From Halalkalirubrum salinum (GTDB taxonomy: Archaea; Halobacteriota; Halobacteria; Halobacteriales; Haloferacaceae): a DNA stretch of 64,000 nucleotides. The position numbers and the translations under genes were made by a program. The notes under the pieces were generated by a model. That model was given only the letters and a program-made list of their open reading frames with translations. It had not been told where the DNA came from and did no database searches. Of this stretch, positions 25,768 to 35,237 are shown one piece after another. Location: the NCBI RefSeq assembly GCF_005543295.1, contig NZ_SRSG01000024.1, positions 178,919-242,918 on the forward strand, in the 5' to 3' direction. Each line of letters starts with the position of its first letter. Position 1 is the stretch's first letter.

Positions 25768-27114
25768 ATGGAAATAGAAATCGCAACGATCGGCGGCTAC
25801 GAAGAGGTAGGCCGACAGATGACGGCCATTCGCGCGGGCGAAGACGTCGTCATCTTCGACATGGGCCTGAACCTCTCGCAGGTGCTGATCCACGACAACG
25901 TAGAGACCGAAAAGATGCACAGCCTCGACCTGATCGACATGGGCGCGATCCCAGACGATCGGGTCATGAGCGACCTCGAAGGCGACGTGAAAGCGATCGT
26001 CCCGACCCACGGTCACCTCGACCACATTGGGGCGATCTCGAAGCTCGCTCACCGGTACAACGCGCCGGTCGTCGCGACACCGTTTACGATCGAACTCGTC
26101 AAACAGCAGCTACAAGACGAAAATAAATTCAACGTCGAAAACGACCTCGTGAAGATGTCCGCCGGCGAAACAATGGACATCGGCGGGAAATGCGAACTTG
26201 AGTTCGTCAACGTCACTCACTCGATTATCGACGCGATCAACCCCGTATTGCACACGCCAGAGGGCGCGATCGTCTACGGACTCGACAAGCGGATGGACCA
26301 CACGCCGGTCATCGGGGACCCGATTGATATGAAGCGGTTCCGCGAGATCGGTCGGGAGGGCAACGGCGTCCTCTGTTACATCGAAGACTGCACAAACGCC
26401 GGTCGCAAGGGACGCACGCCGTCTGAATCGGTCGCACGACGACATCTCAAGGACGTGATGACGTCGATCGAAGACTACGACGGCGGAATCGTCGCAACGA
26501 CGTTCTCGAGTCACATCGCGCGGGTGAAGTCGCTCGTCGAATTTGCCGAAGACATCGGCCGCGAGCCGGTGCTTCTGGGCCGATCGATGGAAAAGTACTC
26601 TGGCACCGCAGAACGGCTCGACTTCGTCGAGTTCCCCGACTATCTTGGGATGTACGGCCACCGAAAGTCGGTCGATCGGACGTTCAAGCGGATCATGAAG
26701 GAAGGCAAAGAGAACTTCCTGCCCGTCGTCACGGGCCACCAGGGCGAGCCGCGGGCGATGCTCACCCGGATGGGCCGCGGCGAAACCCCATACGAACTGG
26801 ACGATGGCGACAAAGTGCTGTTCTCAGCGCGAGTCATTCCCGAGCCGACAAACGAGGGCCAGCGCTACCAGTCCGAGCGCCTGTTGAAGATGCAGGGCGC
26901 ACGGATCTACGACGACATCCACGTGTCAGGGCACCTTCGTGAGGAGGGCCACTATACGATGCTCGACGCGCTGCAGCCACAGCACATCATCCCGGCCCAC
27001 CAGAATCTCAAGGGCCTCGCACCGTACGTCGACCTATGTCGGGGCCAAGGCTACGAGCTCGGCCGGGACATCCACACGACGCAGAACGGCAATATCATTC
27101 AGCTGGTGGAGTAA
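25768..27114 (+). CDS. rnj: Ribonuclease J
   Basis: 448 residues from ATG 25768. The metallo-beta-lactamase motif is THGHLDHIG with His81, His83, Asp85 and His86; further ligands lie in the VTHSIID segment. The beta-CASP part has [20 protein letters not shown] and [15 protein letters not shown], and the C-terminal [11 protein letters not shown] and PAHQNLKG motifs complete the fold. Archaeal RNase J is a 5'-3' exonuclease. The stop TAA shares one base with the next ATG (TAATG), so it is coupled to the prenyltransferase gene, a common archaeal neighbour. Confidence 0.95.
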   Translation: MEIEIATIGGYEEVGRQMTAIRAGEDVVIFDMGLNLSQVLIHDNVETEKMHSLDLIDMGAIPDDRVMSDLEGDVKAIVPTHGHLDHIGAISKLAHRYNAPVVATPFTIELVKQQLQDENKFNVENDLVKMSAGETMDIGGKCELEFVNVTHSIIDAINPVLHTPEGAIVYGLDKRMDHTPVIGDPIDMKRFREIGREGNGVLCYIEDCTNAGRKGRTPSESVARRHLKDVMTSIEDYDGGIVATTFSSHIARVKSLVEFAEDIGREPVLLGRSMEKYSGTAERLDFVEFPDYLGMYGHRKSVDRTFKRIMKEGKENFLPVVTGHQGEPRAMLTRMGRGETPYELDDGDKVLFSARVIPEPTNEGQRYQSERLLKMQGARIYDDIHVSGHLREEGHYTMLDALQPQHIIPAHQNLKGLAPYVDLCRGQGYELGRDIHTTQNGNIIQLVE

Positions 27115-28160
27115 TGTCCTCGGACGCCGCCGAAGAGCGGGTGTTAGACGCGGTCGGACAGCGTCGCGAGCAGATCAACACGGCGATCGACGAGGAACTG
27201 CCAATGCAGGACCCCGAACGATTGTACGAGGCGACCCGCTACATCCTCGAGGCCGGTGGGAAACGACTCCGCCCAACGGTTTCGTTGATCGCCGCGGAGG
27301 CGCTTGCGGACGTCGAACCGCTTTCGATGTCGTATCGATCGTTCCCGTCGCTCTCAGATGAGACGATCGACATCATGAAAGCGGCGGTGTCGATCGAGGT
27401 TATCCAGTCGTTCACGCTGATCCACGACGACATCATGGACGATGACGATCTCCGCCGGGGCGTCCCGGCTGTCCACAAGGAGTACGACACCTCCACGGCG
27501 ATCCTCGCAGGCGACACCCTCTACTCGAAGGCGTTTGAGACAATGACCGAAACCGACGCAGCCCCCGCGAACGCGTTAGAAGCGGTCCACCTGCTCGCGT
27601 CGACGTGCACAGAAATCTGTGAAGGGCAGTCCCTCGACGTCGCGTTCGAGGCCAGACAACAGGTTCTCCCCGAGGAGTACCTCGAGATGGTCGAACTCAA
27701 GACGGCTGTGTTGTACGGCGCGGCGGCTGCGGTCCCGGCCGTCCTTATGGACGCCGACGAAGAGACCGTCGAAGCCCTGTACCGCTATGGCATCGACTCG
27801 GGGCGTGCATTCCAAATCCAAGACGACGTGTTGGACCTCACGGTTCCGAGCGAGAAACTCGGCAAGCAGCGCGGATCTGATCTCGTGGAGAACAAAGAGA
27901 CGCTCATCACCCTCCACGCGAGACAACAAGGCCTCGATGTCGACTCGCTCGTCGACGCCACAGATCCTGACGCGGTGACCGAGGACGACATTGATGCCGC
28001 CGTTGCCGAACTCGATCGGGTTGGCAGTATTGACTACGCCAGAGAGATGGCCCAGGATTTGACCGATCGTGGCAAGGCTCGTCTGGAAGTACTTCCCGAC
28101 AACGAGCCGCGAGCACTGCTCCGTGAGATCGCGGATTACTTGATCTCTCGAGGCTACTGA
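27114..28160 (+). CDS. idsA: Polyprenyl (geranylgeranyl/farnesylgeranyl) diphosphate synthase
   Basis: 348 residues. The GGKRLRP motif, first Asp-rich motif HDDIMD (Asp105-Asp109) and second Asp-rich motif QIQDDVLD are present. Phe lies five residues before the first motif, as in archaeal GGPP synthases. It makes C20 (or C25) isoprenoid chains for archaeal ether lipids and carotenoids. Exact chain length cannot be settled. Its ATG overlaps the RNase J stop by one base. Confidence 0.92.
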   Translation: MSSDAAEERVLDAVGQRREQINTAIDEELPMQDPERLYEATRYILEAGGKRLRPTVSLIAAEALADVEPLSMSYRSFPSLSDETIDIMKAAVSIEVIQSFTLIHDDIMDDDDLRRGVPAVHKEYDTSTAILAGDTLYSKAFETMTETDAAPANALEAVHLLASTCTEICEGQSLDVAFEARQQVLPEEYLEMVELKTAVLYGAAAAVPAVLMDADEETVEALYRYGIDSGRAFQIQDDVLDLTVPSEKLGKQRGSDLVENKETLITLHARQQGLDVDSLVDATDPDAVTEDDIDAAVAELDRVGSIDYAREMAQDLTDRGKARLEVLPDNEPRALLREIADYLISRGY

Positions 28161-28188
28161 ACGACAGCCCCGGCGCCTCGTTGCGGTA

Positions 28189-28224
28189 TTGGCTTTGGCT
28201 TTGGCTTTGGCGTTGGTGTTGGTT
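28189..28224. repeat. Hexamer microsatellite (TTGGCT-type)
   Basis: Six adjacent hexamers: TTGGCT three times, then TTGGCG, TTGGTG, TTGGTT. They lie in the convergent gap between idsA and the GcvT-fold gene. No function is evident. Confidence 0.8.
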
Positions 28225-28350
28225 TTGAGGCTACCAATCAGAGGTTCCCAGCGGCTACGCTCTGCGTCGTGGCGACAAAAAATGAAACGAATTTGTGTGC
28301 CGATCCTGCCCAAGTCGATCGTGTCGCGAGTAGCGCTCAGCGCGTATCGA

Positions 28351-29727
28351 TCAGTCGTTCTGTTGGGCTTCCTGCTTCGCGTTGAGTTTGGCCTGCTCGC
28401 GGGCGCTTGGGTTAACCGACTCTTTGAACGGCACCTTCGCGACTGTCGCAAACACCGGCTCGCCGGGCTCTTCGGCGTACTCGTCAGGGAGGTGAACCTC
28501 GAACTCGAGGTCGAGATCTTCCTCGTAGATCTTGTCGTTGAGCGGCGCGTCGGTCGCCTCCTGGAGCATCTCTGCAGGGACGAATCCCATCCCGATATTC
28601 GTCTCGAGTTCTGGGTTGTACCACGGCGAGGTGAGGTAGCCGACCTCGTCGCCCGTTTCTGGGTCGGAAATGAGCCAGAAGTCCGGCGCGTACTCGCGGA
28701 TCGGCTCCCCAGCCATCTTGAGGCCGATCAGCTTGTGGTTGAACGGATACTCGCCGTTTTCGATCTGTTCTTTCTGTGCCTCGAGGGCTTCCTTGCCGAT
28801 GTAGTCGACGTCCTTGTCGTCGGGAACTTGGTAGCCGAGGTTGACCTGGAATGGCGATGTCTCGTGGTCCATGTCCTGGCCCCACGAGAGGATGCCGGCG
28901 GCGATCCGGCGGTGGTGTCCCGGCGCGATCTGCATTCCGCCGTGGTCTTTGACCGAACCGAGGACCGGATCCCAGACGCGTTCGGCGTGCTTCGACGCGT
29001 CTTTGACGTAGATCTCGAAGCCTTTCTCCCCGGAGAATCCGGTCTGGCTGATGAGCACCTCCGCCCCATTGATTTCGGCCTCCATGAGTCCGTAGTACGG
29101 GATGTCGCTGACACTCTCACCGACAACGTCGATCATGACGTCCTCGGAGAGTGGCCCCTGAATCTGCATCGGGGCGACGTCGATCTCGTCGATCTCGACA
29201 TCATAGTCCATACCGACGTTGACACCCTGGAGCCACTGCATGAGCGTCGAATCGGAAATCGAGAACCAGAACTCGTCCTCTTCTGGACGCAACAAGACAG
29301 GATCGTTCAGAATACCGCCGTCCTCGTTACAGAGGATGACGTACTTGCCGTTCATTGTTTCAATCTCCCGGGCGTCACGAGTGATGACCTTGTTCGTTAG
29401 CGCTTCGGCGTCGGGGCCTTTGACGCGAATCTGTCGCTCGACCGCGACGTCCCAGAGCGTGACGCGCTCGGTTAGTGCCTCGTACTCTGCCATCGCGCCG
29501 CCGTCTTCAGGTTCGACAAGGCCACGTGGGTGGTACAGACGGTTGTAGACGGTACAGCGCCACGCGCCCTCCTCACCGAACGACTTGTGGAAGAACGGGG
29601 ATTTGCGTACGCGGGTCGAGACCAGCATCTGGATTCCTGGATCTCCGCTTTGGCGGAGGTTCCGTGGAACGACTCGATCGGACTGGTCAACACTTGGATA
29701 ATTCGGATGCTCGTCGTTGCCTGACAT
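28351..29727 (-). CDS. GcvT-fold aminomethyltransferase / demethylase (DmdA-like)
   Basis: 458 residues. Folate-binding GcvT family: LWDVAVERQIRVKGPDAEAL, then the middle segment MQIQGPLSEDVM and QTGFSGEKGFEIYV, and a C-terminal barrel (VGYLTSPWYNPELETNIGMGFV). Family members move a methyl or methylene group from a substrate onto tetrahydrofolate; DmdA acts on dimethylsulfoniopropionate, others on glycine-type or methoxy compounds. An unusual 75-residue N-terminal extension precedes the core. A Bat-type regulator lies directly upstream. The genuine substrate is not readable; a methylated osmolyte is likely from context. Confidence 0.8.
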   Translation of the reverse strand: MSGNDEHPNYPSVDQSDRVVPRNLRQSGDPGIQMLVSTRVRKSPFFHKSFGEEGAWRCTVYNRLYHPRGLVEPEDGGAMAEYEALTERVTLWDVAVERQIRVKGPDAEALTNKVITRDAREIETMNGKYVILCNEDGGILNDPVLLRPEEDEFWFSISDSTLMQWLQGVNVGMDYDVEIDEIDVAPMQIQGPLSEDVMIDVVGESVSDIPYYGLMEAEINGAEVLISQTGFSGEKGFEIYVKDASKHAERVWDPVLGSVKDHGGMQIAPGHHRRIAAGILSWGQDMDHETSPFQVNLGYQVPDDKDVDYIGKEALEAQKEQIENGEYPFNHKLIGLKMAGEPIREYAPDFWLISDPETGDEVGYLTSPWYNPELETNIGMGFVPAEMLQEATDAPLNDKIYEEDLDLEFEVHLPDEYAEEPGEPVFATVAKVPFKESVNPSAREQAKLNAKQEAQQND

Positions 29728-29782
29728 GCTGGTAAAGGATTCCTTGCACAGCCCATAAAATCACTCCCTGATAGTTTCCCCC

Positions 29783-29792
29783 GTTTATATAC
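29783..29792 (-). promoter_or_regulatory. TATA-type promoter of the GcvT-fold gene
   Basis: The minus strand reads GTATATAAAC, 56-65 bases before the ATG at 29727. The expected transcript start is about 30 bases before the ATG, so this would be a leadered mRNA, unlike its neighbours. Confidence 0.5.
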
Positions 29793-29851
29793 TGCCGTTA
29801 ATCGTGAGGAATCTCACAGTGCTGTCGACTGACACAGAACCACCAAACAGG

Positions 29852-30520
29852 TCACCGATCGCGATCGCCAGACTCGTCGTCTGCGACGGTAGCTGCGATG
29901 AGGTTACGCATCCCTCGGCGCAGTCGTCCGCTCATGGCTGTCGAGGAGAGATCCATCTGCTCGGCGACTTCACTGAGTGAGATCTCCCGTGGCTCGCTGA
30001 AATACCCCGTCTCGTAGGCCAACTGGAGGGCCACCTCTTGTTCGGCAGTGAGCCCGTATGATCCCGCTCCGTCGGCGTCGTCATTGCTGTAGATTTCGAG
30101 GATATCGAGCCTGATGTCGTTCTCGCGGGTATACTCCCAGATCGTGCTGAGCGCCTTTCTGTTCGGCAGCAACAGCCGGACAAGCCAACCATCGTTTTTT
30201 GTCTCGGTGTGAACGAGAACGCCGTTGACGTCAGTGACGATCGAACTGATGAGCTTCGTTTCCGGGGTGTGTTTGATGTAGTAGATCCCGGTGTCGTTGG
30301 TCCAGTCGACAAGGCTGTGTTCTTCGACGGTTGGATCGTCGTCAAGCGCCGCCTCGACGGCGTCAGGATCGTCGTACTCGATGAGAAACGGGAAGAGTGC
30401 CGCGCCCGGATCGGTGTTGCCCTGTGTAATGACGCGAATACTGACGCCATCGAGGCTCCGCAGCGTCGGAACGAGCGCGAGGCGTTCGTGTTCAATGTGT
30501 ATTTTAGCCGTTATCGACAT
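29852..30520 (-). CDS. Bat-type HTH-10 transcriptional regulator
   Basis: 222 residues. The N-terminal 150 residues form a bacterioopsin-activator-like sensory domain (ALFPFLIEYDDPDAVEAALDDDPTV, then VEEHSLVDWTNDTGIYYI). Residues about 155-212 are the HTH-10 domain, with LTAEQEVALQLAYETGYF and EISLSEVAEQMDLSSTAMSGRLRRGMRNL. Regulators of this class usually control neighbouring catabolic or stress genes, so the GcvT-fold gene just downstream on the same strand is the likely target (inference). Confidence 0.88.
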   Translation of the reverse strand: MSITAKIHIEHERLALVPTLRSLDGVSIRVITQGNTDPGAALFPFLIEYDDPDAVEAALDDDPTVEEHSLVDWTNDTGIYYIKHTPETKLISSIVTDVNGVLVHTETKNDGWLVRLLLPNRKALSTIWEYTRENDIRLDILEIYSNDDADGAGSYGLTAEQEVALQLAYETGYFSEPREISLSEVAEQMDLSSTAMSGRLRRGMRNLIAATVADDESGDRDR

Positions 30521-30917
30521 AGATGTGATATCGATCGTGGGTGTGTTCGTATGCTGTTTGAATGCGTGCGTTCAGTGTGGTTTCGACGCGGGAGACGAGT
30601 CTTCGAACCCATCGCAGTCGTGGATCGATTGAACCAACAGTTCGTGATCCGACTCGTCGATCAGCTCATCTCAGCGTCGAAATGGACGCGGTTTACAGCA
30701 GATACTACTGATAATACACATTCGGTCAATAAGGTTTGCTATCGTCGGATTCGTCACCGAACCAGACGGACTGGCCACAGGATTATGAAAACCACTCCCA
30801 AGAGACGTGGTACCACCCAAAACGCTCACAATTGTTCGTTGGATTATTTCAGCATATATATGCCTGTAAATATACGTGCATGAAGCTATGCGTGTCCATC
30901 CTCTATGTATAGATGTA
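30521..30917. other. 397-base intergenic region with AT-rich promoter
   Basis: No credible gene. The right part is AT-rich and has a perfect 12-base palindrome GCATATATATGC at 30852-30863 and TGTAAATATAC just after it, either of which may be the TATA element of the 51-residue gene at 30918. The left part holds the upstream region of the Bat-type regulator. Confidence 0.5.
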
Positions 30918-31073
30918 ATGAGTAACGCAAAACCGCGCCTCCAAAAAGACACAGAGTCGAACGAATTCTACCTCCCTGCGATGGCGCTGCCGACGTTCGA
31001 TCGCATTGAGCAGTTCCTCTCGAAGTTCAAGCTGCACGGCGTCGTCCGGATGCCGGCACGAAAAGACGAGTAA
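30918..31073 (+). CDS. Small hypothetical protein (51 aa)
   Basis: 51 residues, opening MSNAKPRLQKDTESNEFYLP and ending RMPARKDE. Mixed charge, no cysteine, no membrane helix; the centre (FDRIEQFLSKFKLHG) looks like one amphipathic helix. I do not recognise the family. It is flanked by an AT-rich promoter region and a good hairpin-plus-T terminator at 31081-31117, which supports a genuine monocistronic gene. Confidence 0.65.
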   Translation: MSNAKPRLQKDTESNEFYLPAMALPTFDRIEQFLSKFKLHGVVRMPARKDE

Positions 31074-31381
31074 GCACGAAAACGCGGGTAACAGTCCAAT
31101 CCGCGTTCGCACTTTTTGACGATTGAATAGCAGCTATTTTCCAAGAACGATGACCGGTAGCCGCTGCGCTGTCGAATCTGCGGTTGGAAAACGGGTGCAG
31201 TAGGTGGGCAGTGCCCACCAAGTATGTCAGACGAGCACCCACTCGAGGCCGTTACGGGACATACGCTGCGGGCTCAATTGGGCACAGAGCCCAGTCATGA
31301 TATATCATACCAGCGTGTTAAGTGTGAATGCGGAACTATCACTGTTTTTAAAAACTAGCGGTCAGGACCGCTGCGGCAGTG
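31074..31381. other. 308-base intergenic region, convergent
   Basis: It holds the terminator at 31081-31117 and a perfect inverted repeat GGTGGGC-agt-GCCCACC at 31203-31219, which may be a terminator or an operator. No gene is seen. It ends at the folD stop on the minus strand. Confidence 0.5.
31081..31117 (+). terminator. Hairpin and T-tract terminator
   Basis: AACGCGG (31081-31087) and CCGCGTT (31101-31107) form a seven-base stem around a 13-base loop, followed by TTTTT at 31113-31117. It lies 8 bases after the stop of the 51-residue gene. Confidence 0.6.
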
Positions 31382-32275
31382 TTAGGGCAGATCGATCTCG
31401 ACGCCGGACTGCAGGCTCGCTGCCTTTGCCGTGTTGTACATCAACATCGCGATCGTCAGCGGACCAACGCCACCCGGAACCGGCGTGATCGCGCCCGCCT
31501 TCTGTTTCGCGCTCTCGAAGTCGACATCGCCGATGAGTTCGTAGCCTTTCTCGGTGTCGGCGTCAACGCGGTTGATACCCACGTCGATAACCGTCGCACC
31601 CTCGCCGATCATGTCGCCGTCCACCATCTCGGGAACGCCCGCAGCGACCACGACGAGATCGGCGTTTCGGGTTTTTGCAGCCAGGTCCTTGGTTCGGGAG
31701 TGACAGACTGTCGTTGTCGCGTTGCCGCCGTCGTCGCGCTGAATGAGCAGGTTCGCCATCGGCTTGCCGACGATGTCCGATCGCCCGACGACCACGGCGT
31801 CTGCGCCCTCAGTTTCGATATCGTACGCATCGAGAATTTTCTGGACACCGTGGGGCGTACAGGGTTTGTACCGCGCGTTCCCTGCTACGAGCCGGCCCAC
31901 ATTTTCGGGATGGAATCCGTCGACGTCTTTCATCGGGTCAATCCGGTTTAGGACGGTTCGTTTGTCCACGTGATCGGGTACCGGCATCTGGACGAGAATC
32001 CCGTGAACGTCCGGATCGTCGTTGAGTTCGTCAATCTTCGAAAATAGCTCCTCGGCCGGTGCCTCGGGGTCAATCTCGTGGTGAAAGCTGTTGATTCCGA
32101 GCTCCTCACAGGTCCGCTGTTTCATCGAAACGTACGTCGCGCTGGCCCCATCGTCGCTCATGAGTACCGTCGCGAGGCCAGGTGTCTCATCTGCCGCCGA
32201 GAGCGTCTCGACACAGTCTTCGACGCCAGCTTGGATCTCTTCGGCCACTGAATTGCCGTCAATTATCGTTGTCAT
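31382..32275 (-). CDS. folD: Methylene-THF dehydrogenase / methenyl-THF cyclohydrolase
   Basis: 297 residues from ATG 32275. The catalytic YVSMKQ motif (Tyr48, Lys52), VQMPVPDHVDK, PMKDVDGFHPENVG, GRSDIVGKPMANLL and the C-terminal TPVPGGVGPLTIAML are all present. It interconverts methylene-, methenyl- and 10-formyl-tetrahydrofolate with NAD(P). With fhs (37517) it can oxidise methylene-THF to formate with ATP gain, or run the reverse direction for biosynthesis. Confidence 0.96.
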   Translation of the reverse strand: MTTIIDGNSVAEEIQAGVEDCVETLSAADETPGLATVLMSDDGASATYVSMKQRTCEELGINSFHHEIDPEAPAEELFSKIDELNDDPDVHGILVQMPVPDHVDKRTVLNRIDPMKDVDGFHPENVGRLVAGNARYKPCTPHGVQKILDAYDIETEGADAVVVGRSDIVGKPMANLLIQRDDGGNATTTVCHSRTKDLAAKTRNADLVVVAAGVPEMVDGDMIGEGATVIDVGINRVDADTEKGYELIGDVDFESAKQKAGAITPVPGGVGPLTIAMLMYNTAKAASLQSGVEIDLP

Positions 32276-32507
32276 GGTGAGTTCGTGTATGTATCCACGC
32301 CGGGGCTCCACAGTCGTTTCGGTGCGGGCCGATCGCCTCGCCGAGCGATCCGCCACGATACACTGCACCCCGCGCGTCGAGTTGCATGCTATCTCGGTGC
32401 GATCGCGTATAGTTCACCGTGTGGAATACTGCACCATTTGATATCAGTCGCTGGTAATACGATTTCGTTATTCAATGGCGATCTAGTAATATAACAATGT
32501 ATTGTCA

Positions 32508-33140
32508 CTATCTGCGATCACGTGTTGCATCGAAGAAAATCCAGCTTGCCTCTTCGTCCTCTGCAAGTGTATTCGGAGCGCCGTACTCGGTTTCGATCTG
32601 GAAGCCTGCGTTCTCCAGTTGCACTCGGGTCGCCTCAGCACCGGCAATGTACCATTGCATCTCGGTATCAGCGTCTAACCAATCCTGATTCGTTCCCTGC
32701 CATTCGCCGGGGCCTTCCGACACGAGTAGATGACCACCTGGACGAAGAACTCGTGCAAACTCGTCAATGACTGCCTGGTGTTCTCCGGCCGGGACGTGGA
32801 TCAACGAGTGGTAGGCGAGCACAGCATCAATTGTGCTGCCGGATAGCGGTAATCGAGTCATATCGCCACGCAGTAATCTTGCTTCCGGAGCGTTAGACTG
32901 AGCCTTCTCCAGCTGTTGTGCAGAAAAGTCAAGCCCGGTTGCCCATTGTGACTGACTGGTCAGCTGCTGGAGCACTGGCTTGCCCCCTCCACAGCCAGCG
33001 TCCAGCACCCGTGACTCAGTCGAAAGCTTCTTGAAAAACGACGCCAGGGCTTTCTGCTCCTCGTCGCTTGGTGATCTCTCCTCGGCATAGACATCCGCAA
33101 TATCCTCATATCCCTGTAACACGACTTTTTTATCAACCAT
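32508..33140 (-). CDS. Class I SAM-dependent methyltransferase
   Basis: 210 residues from ATG 33140; the frame opens earlier, but the upstream part lacks similarity. Motif I is VLDAGCGGGKP, the acidic loop GLDFS, then RGDMTRLPL, and VLRPGGHLLVSEGP. It belongs to the Methyltransf_11 type. The surrounding DNA is more AT-rich than its neighbours, so it may be a recent arrival. I see no substrate clue. Confidence 0.85.
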   Translation of the reverse strand: MVDKKVVLQGYEDIADVYAEERSPSDEEQKALASFFKKLSTESRVLDAGCGGGKPVLQQLTSQSQWATGLDFSAQQLEKAQSNAPEARLLRGDMTRLPLSGSTIDAVLAYHSLIHVPAGEHQAVIDEFARVLRPGGHLLVSEGPGEWQGTNQDWLDADTEMQWYIAGAEATRVQLENAGFQIETEYGAPNTLAEDEEASWIFFDATRDRR

Positions 33141-33377
33141 ATTCTGTGTGTAATGAGAGTAAAAAAGAGTGTTTTGACAGTGTGCATACGTATGCCACGC
33201 CCTACCTTTCATCTCCAACGCTCTGGTACCAGTAAATCGGTGGCCTCGGCACTCGGAGAGTCGTTTTAGCAACCAGTTCCTCTCAATCTCTGCGGATTCC
33301 AACAGAACCGTGTTTTCAAGTACTGATGCAAATCGACACCAACCGCAAATTCTCTTACTCGCAGGCCTCCATCGATT

Positions 33378-35234
33378 CTACCGCTCTTCGTTGTCGAAGT
33401 CGTGGTGCAGTTGGATCTTCGGCAGCGCGTCGTACGCCTGCCGGACGATCGACGTGTGGCCTCGCTCAGACTTCCAGAGTGTCCACAGAAACGCGGCCAT
33501 CGCGACAAGCGCGAGCAGCGCAAACGGCACGCCGGTGAGCACGGCGATCGACTGTAAGGTTTCGGCCCCGCCGACGAACAACACTGAGAGCGCAACGATC
33601 CCCTGAAAGCCGCCCCAGAAGACGATATCGACGGTCGAGGGCGCAACGCCCGGGCGGGTTGCGATGATCGAGGTCACGAGCGTCGAGACTCCTGCAGAGG
33701 TTACCATGAACACGATAATCAGCCCCAAAAACAGGAAGATGAACAGCTCTCCGAGCGGCAGCGACGACAGCAGCTGAAAGCCAACGATCGCCTCCGATCC
33801 GCCCGCATCGTTCACTGCCGCGAGGATATCGACCCGCCCAGTGTGCTGGGCGTGCAGTGACGTCCCTCCCAGGAGAAAGAACCAGACCATCGTTGCACCC
33901 GCAGTTGCGACCACACTCGTGAATACAACTGTCCGGATCGTCCGCCCTCGGGATATTGCCGCAATAAACACGCCAGCGAATGGCGCCCACGAGAACCACC
34001 ATAGCCAGTTCCAGTAGGTCCAAGCGGCCACCCACCCGGAGCCGTCTCCTGTGTACACGCTCAGCGGCACAAATCCTGCGAGATAGCCGCCGATCGCCCC
34101 CGCCGATCGCTTAACCAGGAACGGGCGCGGCCCAACCGCAACGATCAACAGTCCAAAGGCAACGAAGAGTACCACGGTGAGGACCGCGATTCGGCGGATC
34201 CCGCGGTGAATACCCGTGACACACGAGAGCACGTAAATCAGAGTCAGGGCCAAAATGAAAAGCGCCGGGCCAATTGCACCGGTTGTTACCCCCCACTGGA
34301 AGCTGATCCCTGCGAGGAACTGCTCGCTCACGAGCGCGATCGACGTCGCGATCCCGCCGATCGTCGCAAACACGGCCAGTGTGTCGACGAGCCGCCCCCA
34401 TAGCGTGTCTGCGGCGGCCGCGCCGAAGATCGGCACAAGGATCGCAGAGACGCGAAGTGGTGCATCCCGGACGAAGACAAAGTACGCGATCGGGACCCCG
34501 AGAACAGCGTAGGCGCTCCACGCGGAGATCCCCCAGTGGAACAACGAGTACGTCAACGCTCCGTCAATCGCTCCGGTGGATTCGGGGGCAGCGCCGATCG
34601 CTGGCGGTGGCGCACTGTAGTGAAACAGCGCCTCCGCAGGACCCCAGAAAACGATCCCGGCAGCGATCCCAGCGGTGAAAATCAGCGTGACGTATATCGG
34701 ATAGGTGTACGCTGGCTCGTCCTCGGGACCACCGAGTGTGACCGCACCCCACGGCCCCAAAAGCAAGAGCAGACAGTACAACACCGCCAGCAGGATAATC
34801 CCTGCCACAACAGGGCCACCAACTGAAAGCACGGTGTCTGCCGCAGCGGAAACGGCCCGTGTCGTCGGCGCAGGGATGATGAGCTGCGCAAGGAGGTAAG
34901 CGAGAAGGACCACAACGACGAGGATCAGTCCCTCCGGACGGTGGTGTGCGAGAAAGCTGTCTGTAGCAGTGCGCAGGCGTTCGCGGCGGATCGTCAATAA
35001 CACCGGGCTCTCGCTGTTTTCGTCCCCATCTGCGTACGGCAGCAGCGAGAGATACCCAAGCCCAGAAATGAAAAAGACGAGTGCGATCGCAAGCCACGCC
35101 CGACCGGTTACTGCTTCCCCAACAAACGTTGGAAAGAAAAACGCGGACAACACCGCAATGCCAGACAGAAGGAAAAACGGGACGAGCAGACTGGCGACCG
35201 TCGCTTCCAGAGAATGGGTATGTTGGGTGCTCAT
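33378..35234 (-). CDS. BCCT-family (betaine/choline/carnitine) transporter 1
   Basis: 618 residues with about 12 transmembrane helices. The BCCT signature is clear: FTAGIAAGIVFWGPAEALFHY, FHWGISAWSAYA and WTYWNWLWWFSWAPFAGVF, followed by ISRGRT. The C-terminal tail is short. These carriers import quaternary ammonium osmolytes, usually with Na+ or H+. It starts three bases after the stop of the K+ channel gene upstream on the same strand, so the two are probably one operon. A second BCCT gene lies at 42627. Confidence 0.93.
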   Translation of the reverse strand: MSTQHTHSLEATVASLLVPFFLLSGIAVLSAFFFPTFVGEAVTGRAWLAIALVFFISGLGYLSLLPYADGDENSESPVLLTIRRERLRTATDSFLAHHRPEGLILVVVVLLAYLLAQLIIPAPTTRAVSAAADTVLSVGGPVVAGIILLAVLYCLLLLLGPWGAVTLGGPEDEPAYTYPIYVTLIFTAGIAAGIVFWGPAEALFHYSAPPPAIGAAPESTGAIDGALTYSLFHWGISAWSAYAVLGVPIAYFVFVRDAPLRVSAILVPIFGAAAADTLWGRLVDTLAVFATIGGIATSIALVSEQFLAGISFQWGVTTGAIGPALFILALTLIYVLSCVTGIHRGIRRIAVLTVVLFVAFGLLIVAVGPRPFLVKRSAGAIGGYLAGFVPLSVYTGDGSGWVAAWTYWNWLWWFSWAPFAGVFIAAISRGRTIRTVVFTSVVATAGATMVWFFLLGGTSLHAQHTGRVDILAAVNDAGGSEAIVGFQLLSSLPLGELFIFLFLGLIIVFMVTSAGVSTLVTSIIATRPGVAPSTVDIVFWGGFQGIVALSVLFVGGAETLQSIAVLTGVPFALLALVAMAAFLWTLWKSERGHTSIVRQAYDALPKIQLHHDFDNEER

Positions 35235-35237
35235 AGG

